DNA from: CAYJLB01 sp964370845
Lineage (GTDB): Bacteria > Bacillota > Clostridia > Oscillospirales > Ruminococcaceae
Direction: 5' to 3'
Length of the DNA: 17,728 nucleotides
NCBI GenBank assembly: GCA_964370845.1
Contig: CAYJLB010000044.1
Span: 1-17,728 of the forward strand
Each line of letters starts with the position of its first letter. Position 1 is the first letter of the stretch. Of the stretch, positions 15,297 through 17,728 are shown one piece after another. Below the pieces are notes generated by a model. The model ran no database searches. It saw only the letters and a program-made list of their open reading frames with translations, and was not told the origin of the DNA. A program made the translations under genes and the position numbers.

Positions 15297-16049
15297 ATGA
15301 AAATTAATAGCATAAATAAATATTATGGGGAAAAACAAGTTGTAAAAGAGGTTTCTTTTCAGCTTCCACGAGGGAAAGTTATTTCTCTAATAGGCCCTAA
15401 CGGTGCTGGAAAGTCAACTGTTTTGAATATTATCACAAGACTTATCGCACAGGACAGCGGTGATGTTCATTTAGATGACACTGCTTTAAATAAATGGAAA
15501 AGTAAAGAGCTTGCTAAAAAGCTTGCAATTTTAACTCAACAAAATAATATCACAATGAAATTAACTGTAAAAGAACTTGTGGCTTTTGGTAGATTTCCTT
15601 ATTCGGGAAGTAATTTAACTAAGGAAGATTACGAAAAAGTTGATAAGGCAATTGCTTATATGGAACTTGAAGAATTTACTGAAAGATTTATCGATGAATT
15701 ATCAGGTGGACAGCTACAAAGGGCGTATATTGCAATGGTTATAGCACAAGATACAGACTTTGTTTTCCTTGATGAGCCAACAAACAACCTTGACATTTAT
15801 CACTCATCAAACCTAATGAAGCTTGTAAGAAGTTTGAGTGAAGATTTGGGTAAGACAGTAATTTTAGTTTTGCACGAAATAAATTTTGCCTCAGTTTATT
15901 CAGATTATATCGGAGCTTTCAAAGACGGCGGATTGTATAAATTTGGCACAGTAGATGAAGTTATGACAAAAGAAGTTTTGAAGGATTTATACCAAGTTGA
16001 CTTTGAAATTCAAATGATTAACGGAAAACCTGTATCAATTTATTATTAA
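15297..16049 (+). CDS. yclP: Siderophore/iron-chelate ABC transporter ATP-binding protein (YclP-like)
   Basis: A 250-aa ABC ATPase with every catalytic motif: Walker A GPNGAGKST (33-41), Q-loop at Gln81-82, signature LSGGQLQRA (135-143), Walker B FVFLDEP (155-161), D-loop Asp166 and the switch His193. The sequence around GRFPYSGSNLTKEDYE and TNNLDIYHS is typical of FepC/YclP-type iron-chelate importers. AAAGGAG precedes ATG 15297, 3 bp after the second permease stop. It powers import through the two FecCD permeases. It is unlikely to serve the sugar importer, whose EAA-loop permeases need a MsmX-type ATPase. Confidence 0.93.
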   Translation: MKINSINKYYGEKQVVKEVSFQLPRGKVISLIGPNGAGKSTVLNIITRLIAQDSGDVHLDDTALNKWKSKELAKKLAILTQQNNITMKLTVKELVAFGRFPYSGSNLTKEDYEKVDKAIAYMELEEFTERFIDELSGGQLQRAYIAMVIAQDTDFVFLDEPTNNLDIYHSSNLMKLVRSLSEDLGKTVILVLHEINFASVYSDYIGAFKDGGLYKFGTVDEVMTKEVLKDLYQVDFEIQMINGKPVSIYY

Positions 16050-16060
16050 GGAGAAAAAAC

Positions 16061-16279
16061 GTGGAAAATAAAAATGTGTTGTCACAAATTGTTGATTGTG
16101 GCAAATTGATTGAAAAAAAGAGAGAGCATTTTAAGAAAATCGAAGTTGACGAAAATGTTTTGCTTAAAGGCTTAACTGAAAAGGAACAAGAAGATTTATC
16201 TGAAATACTTACAAAAATGAAAGAATTTTGGATTTCTGCTCACAAAGCGAGAGTAGAGGCAGAAAAAGAAGCTAATTAA
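16061..16279 (+). CDS. Small helical protein resembling the MarR C-terminal dimerisation region
   Basis: A 72-aa, charged, wholly helical-looking protein without a signal peptide, membrane segment or cysteine motif. Start is GTG 16061 with AAGGAG 7 bases upstream and overlapping the ATPase stop codon, so it is a genuine operon member. The stretch ENVLLKGLTEKEQEDLSEIL looks like the end of MarR-family regulators (pattern 'vLLkGfseeE.e.L..lL.Km'), and the N-terminal helix could stand for the MarR N-terminal dimer helix. The winged helix-turn-helix between them is absent. It could be a decayed or repurposed MarR fragment that dimerises with a full regulator, or an unrelated helical protein. I do not recognise a named family. 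Confidence 0.7.
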   Translation: MENKNVLSQIVDCGKLIEKKREHFKKIEVDENVLLKGLTEKEQEDLSEILTKMKEFWISAHKARVEAEKEAN

Positions 16280-16293
16280 TAAAATTAAGGTGC

Positions 16294-16316
16294 TGTGACG
16301 AAATACAGTCTTTGAG
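16294..16316 (+). repeat. Imperfect direct repeat, copy A (starts TGTGACGAAA)
   Basis: Begins TGTGACGAAA and ends TTTGAG. A matching copy with few changes and one extra base lies at 16420-16443. The two flank a three-way-junction structure. Confidence 0.6.
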
Positions 16317-16327
16317 TATTACAAATA

Positions 16328-16410
16328 GAGTTTTTTGCGTTTTTTGTCATTATACAGTATAAAAATGACAAAAATTCAGTCTTTCTTATATGACTGAAAG
16401 CAAAAAACTC
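16328..16410 (+). ncRNA. Possible structured RNA, three-way junction before the binding-protein gene
   Basis: Outer stem GAGTTTTTTGC/GCAAAAAACTC (16328-16338 with 16400-16410, 11 perfect pairs) encloses hairpin TTTTTGTCAT/ATGACAAAAA (16341-16350 with 16365-16374) and hairpin TTCAGTC/GACTGAA (16375-16381 with 16392-16398). The layout matches elements 1 and 2 (outer stem ending in GC, two abutting hairpins), but the loops are unrelated, so homology is not claimed. It lies in the 281-bp spacer between the small gene and the siderophore-binding-protein gene. Confidence 0.5.
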
Positions 16411-16413
16411 AAG

Positions 16414-16459
16414 AGAGAGTGTGACGAAACACTGCTTTTTGAGTTTCGTCACACTCTCT
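16414..16459. repeat. 17-bp perfect inverted repeat
   Basis: AGAGAGTGTGACGAAAC pairs with GTTTCGTCACACTCTCT across a 12-base loop. The left arm includes direct-repeat copy B. Only a short T run follows, so it is a weak terminator at best. It may be an mRNA-stabilising hairpin protecting the transcript of the binding-protein gene, or part of a miniature mobile element. Confidence 0.6.
16420..16443 (+). repeat. Imperfect direct repeat, copy B
   Basis: Second copy of the TGTGACGAAA...TTTGAG repeat seen at 16294-16316. It forms the top of the 17-bp hairpin. Confidence 0.6.
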
Positions 16460-16560
16460 TTACAAAAGACTATCAGTTAGTCTACCTTAACAACGATATT
16501 TAGGTGTAAAGCCTTTATATACATAAATTTTTAACTCGAATAGAGAAAGGATTATTGAAA

Positions 16561-17589
16561 ATGAAAAAATTATTAACTCTAATGTTAGCAGGTGCTCTTG
16601 CACTATCTATGGCTGCTTGCTCATCATCTGACAGCGGTAGTGACACAACTACTCCTGCTGCAACAACTGCTGCTGCTGGCGAAGAAACAACAGCTGCTGA
16701 AACAACAGAAGCTGCTGAAGCTTCAACTGTAACTGTAACAGTTTTAGATGCTGAGGGAAAAGATATTGACGTAGAATTCCCACTTAACCCTGAAAAAGTT
16801 GTAGTTCTAAACTGGCAAACAATGGACTTTTTAGATGCAGTTGGAATGGGCGACAAAGTTGTTGGTTTGATTAAAAGCGGTTCATACCCAGCTCATTTAC
16901 AAAAATATGTTGATGACGAAAGCATTGTAAACGTTGGCGGAATGAAAGACGTTGACATGGAAGCTGTTATGTCACTACAACCTGATGTAATTTTCTCATC
17001 TGACAGAACTGAAAGTATGTATGAAGAATTTTCAATGATTGCTCCTACAATGTCAGCTGCTGTTGTATACGAAGACGGATTTATGAATAGTTATAAAGAA
17101 TTAGCTGCAAAACACGGTCAAATCTTTGGCCTTTCAGGTGAAGTAGATAGCATTATCGCTGACTACGAAACAAGAATTGCTGCTATTGCTGATTTCGCTG
17201 GTGAACAAACTGCTTCATTACTTATTTTCGCTGGTGGACTTAATGCACTAGGCGATGCTGGACGTTGTTCTATAATCGTTAACGAAATGGGCTTTAACAA
17301 TGTAAAAGCTGACGAAGACGTTAACCACGGTGACGCTATTTCTTACGACGGTTTACTAGCACTTAACCCTGATTGGTTCTTTGTTCTTGACAAAGACAAC
17401 GCTGTAGGTGAAGAAGCTACTGCTGCTAAAGAACAAATGGAAAATGACATTGTTATGCAAACTGAAGCTTATAAAAACGGACAAATCGTTTACTTAGAAC
17501 CAGGTTCATCTTGGTACTTATGCGACGGTGGTATCACTGCAATGGATCAAATGATTACAAACATTGAAGAAGGTATCGGACTTAAATAA
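16561..17589 (+). CDS. yclQ: Siderophore/iron-chelate-binding lipoprotein (YclQ-like)
   Basis: A 342-aa extracellular binding protein of the Peripla_BP_2 (TroA-like) fold. The signal peptide (MKKLLTLMLAGALALSMAAC) ends with a lipobox placing the lipid-modified Cys at 20. A low-complexity Ser/Thr/Ala/Glu linker reaches about residue 58. The domain then shows PEKVVVLNWQTMDFLDAVGM, NVGGMKDVDMEAVMSLQPDVIFSS and SYDGLLALNPDWFFVLDKD, the pattern of YclQ/FatB/CeuE-type siderophore binders. ATG 16561 is used instead of in-frame TTG 16555; GAAAGG lies 10 bases upstream. It is the last gene of the operon, set apart by a structured spacer that may adjust its level, since binding proteins are usually needed in excess. 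A strong terminator follows. Siderophore identity is unknown. Confidence 0.9.
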   Translation: MKKLLTLMLAGALALSMAACSSSDSGSDTTTPAATTAAAGEETTAAETTEAAEASTVTVTVLDAEGKDIDVEFPLNPEKVVVLNWQTMDFLDAVGMGDKVVGLIKSGSYPAHLQKYVDDESIVNVGGMKDVDMEAVMSLQPDVIFSSDRTESMYEEFSMIAPTMSAAVVYEDGFMNSYKELAAKHGQIFGLSGEVDSIIADYETRIAAIADFAGEQTASLLIFAGGLNALGDAGRCSIIVNEMGFNNVKADEDVNHGDAISYDGLLALNPDWFFVLDKDNAVGEEATAAKEQMENDIVMQTEAYKNGQIVYLEPGSSWYLCDGGITAMDQMITNIEEGIGLK

Positions 17590-17603
17590 TTTAAGTAAAT
17601 AAT

Positions 17604-17645
17604 AAAAGGTGTTATGAAACGAAATTGTTTTATAACACCTTTTTT
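17604..17645 (+). terminator. Rho-independent terminator of the siderophore-uptake operon
   Basis: A 17-pair stem (17604-17620 with 17627-17643, one G-U) with loop GAAATT and a T run to 17645, placed 15 bp after the binding-protein stop. Confidence 0.9.
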
Positions 17646-17728
17646 AGTGAATTAATTATTTTTAATTGAAGTATGTTTATAGAGATAACTGCTTTTACTT
17701 TAACAGCAAAAAAAGGAACCGCTTTTTA
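17646..17728. other. Trailing non-coding sequence, nothing recognised
   Basis: AT-rich sequence after the terminator with no ORF or convincing signal before the window ends. Confidence 0.4.

Noticed and set aside
16414..16465. 17-bp hairpin as a strong intrinsic terminator separating the binding-protein gene from its operon
   Set aside because: It lacks a proper T run (only TTT then ACAAAA), and no promoter is evident between it and the gene.

Overview
This window is AT-rich Firmicutes-type DNA, probably from an anaerobic Clostridia/Lachnospiraceae-like gut or marine-host bacterium. The reasons are the low GC, strong purine-rich ribosome binding sites (AAAGGAG, GGGGAGG), frequent GTG starts, lipoprotein substrate-binding proteins, an LplB/LplC-type importer without its own ATPase, and a membrane-bound AraC regulator. 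A run of ten N at 13087-13096 marks a scaffold join, so the two halves are not proven to be adjacent. No tRNA, rRNA, CRISPR array or transposase was seen.

Left half (1-13050): a carbohydrate-utilisation locus built around a divergent promoter region (6468-6897). Leftward runs a tight operon of three cytoplasmic-type sulfatases, a GH120 (XylC-like) beta-xylosidase-family beta-helix enzyme, and the start of a DUF4867 gene cut by the window edge. Rightward run two permeases and a lipoprotein binding protein of an oligosaccharide ABC importer, then a two-TM AraC-family regulator. The simplest reading is that a sulfated, probably xylose-containing, oligosaccharide is imported intact, desulfated in the cytoplasm and cleaved there. 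Both divergent promoters carry the same 11-bp motif (TTTACACTTTA) at the same position next to the -35 box, a good candidate for the regulator's site.

Right half (13097-17728): a siderophore/iron-chelate ABC importer in the YclNOPQ order (permease, permease, ATPase, small protein, binding lipoprotein). It is driven by a strong promoter decorated with three copies of a 14-bp palindrome TTAGnAnnTnCTAA. A 72-aa protein that resembles the C-terminal part of MarR regulators, without the DNA-binding domain, sits between the ATPase and the binding-protein gene.

The most novel signal is a pair of about 100-nt intergenic elements inside the sugar-transporter operon (7884-7984 and 8993-9092). They share one fold: a leading hairpin, then a three-way junction. 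Their hairpin loops are nearly identical while the stems differ but mostly stay paired, which is the signature of a conserved structured RNA. One copy is bracketed by a 15-bp direct repeat carrying a ribosome binding site. A third, architecturally similar but sequence-unrelated, three-way junction (16328-16410) flanked by direct repeats lies before the siderophore-binding protein gene. In all three cases the structure sits just upstream of a transporter gene.
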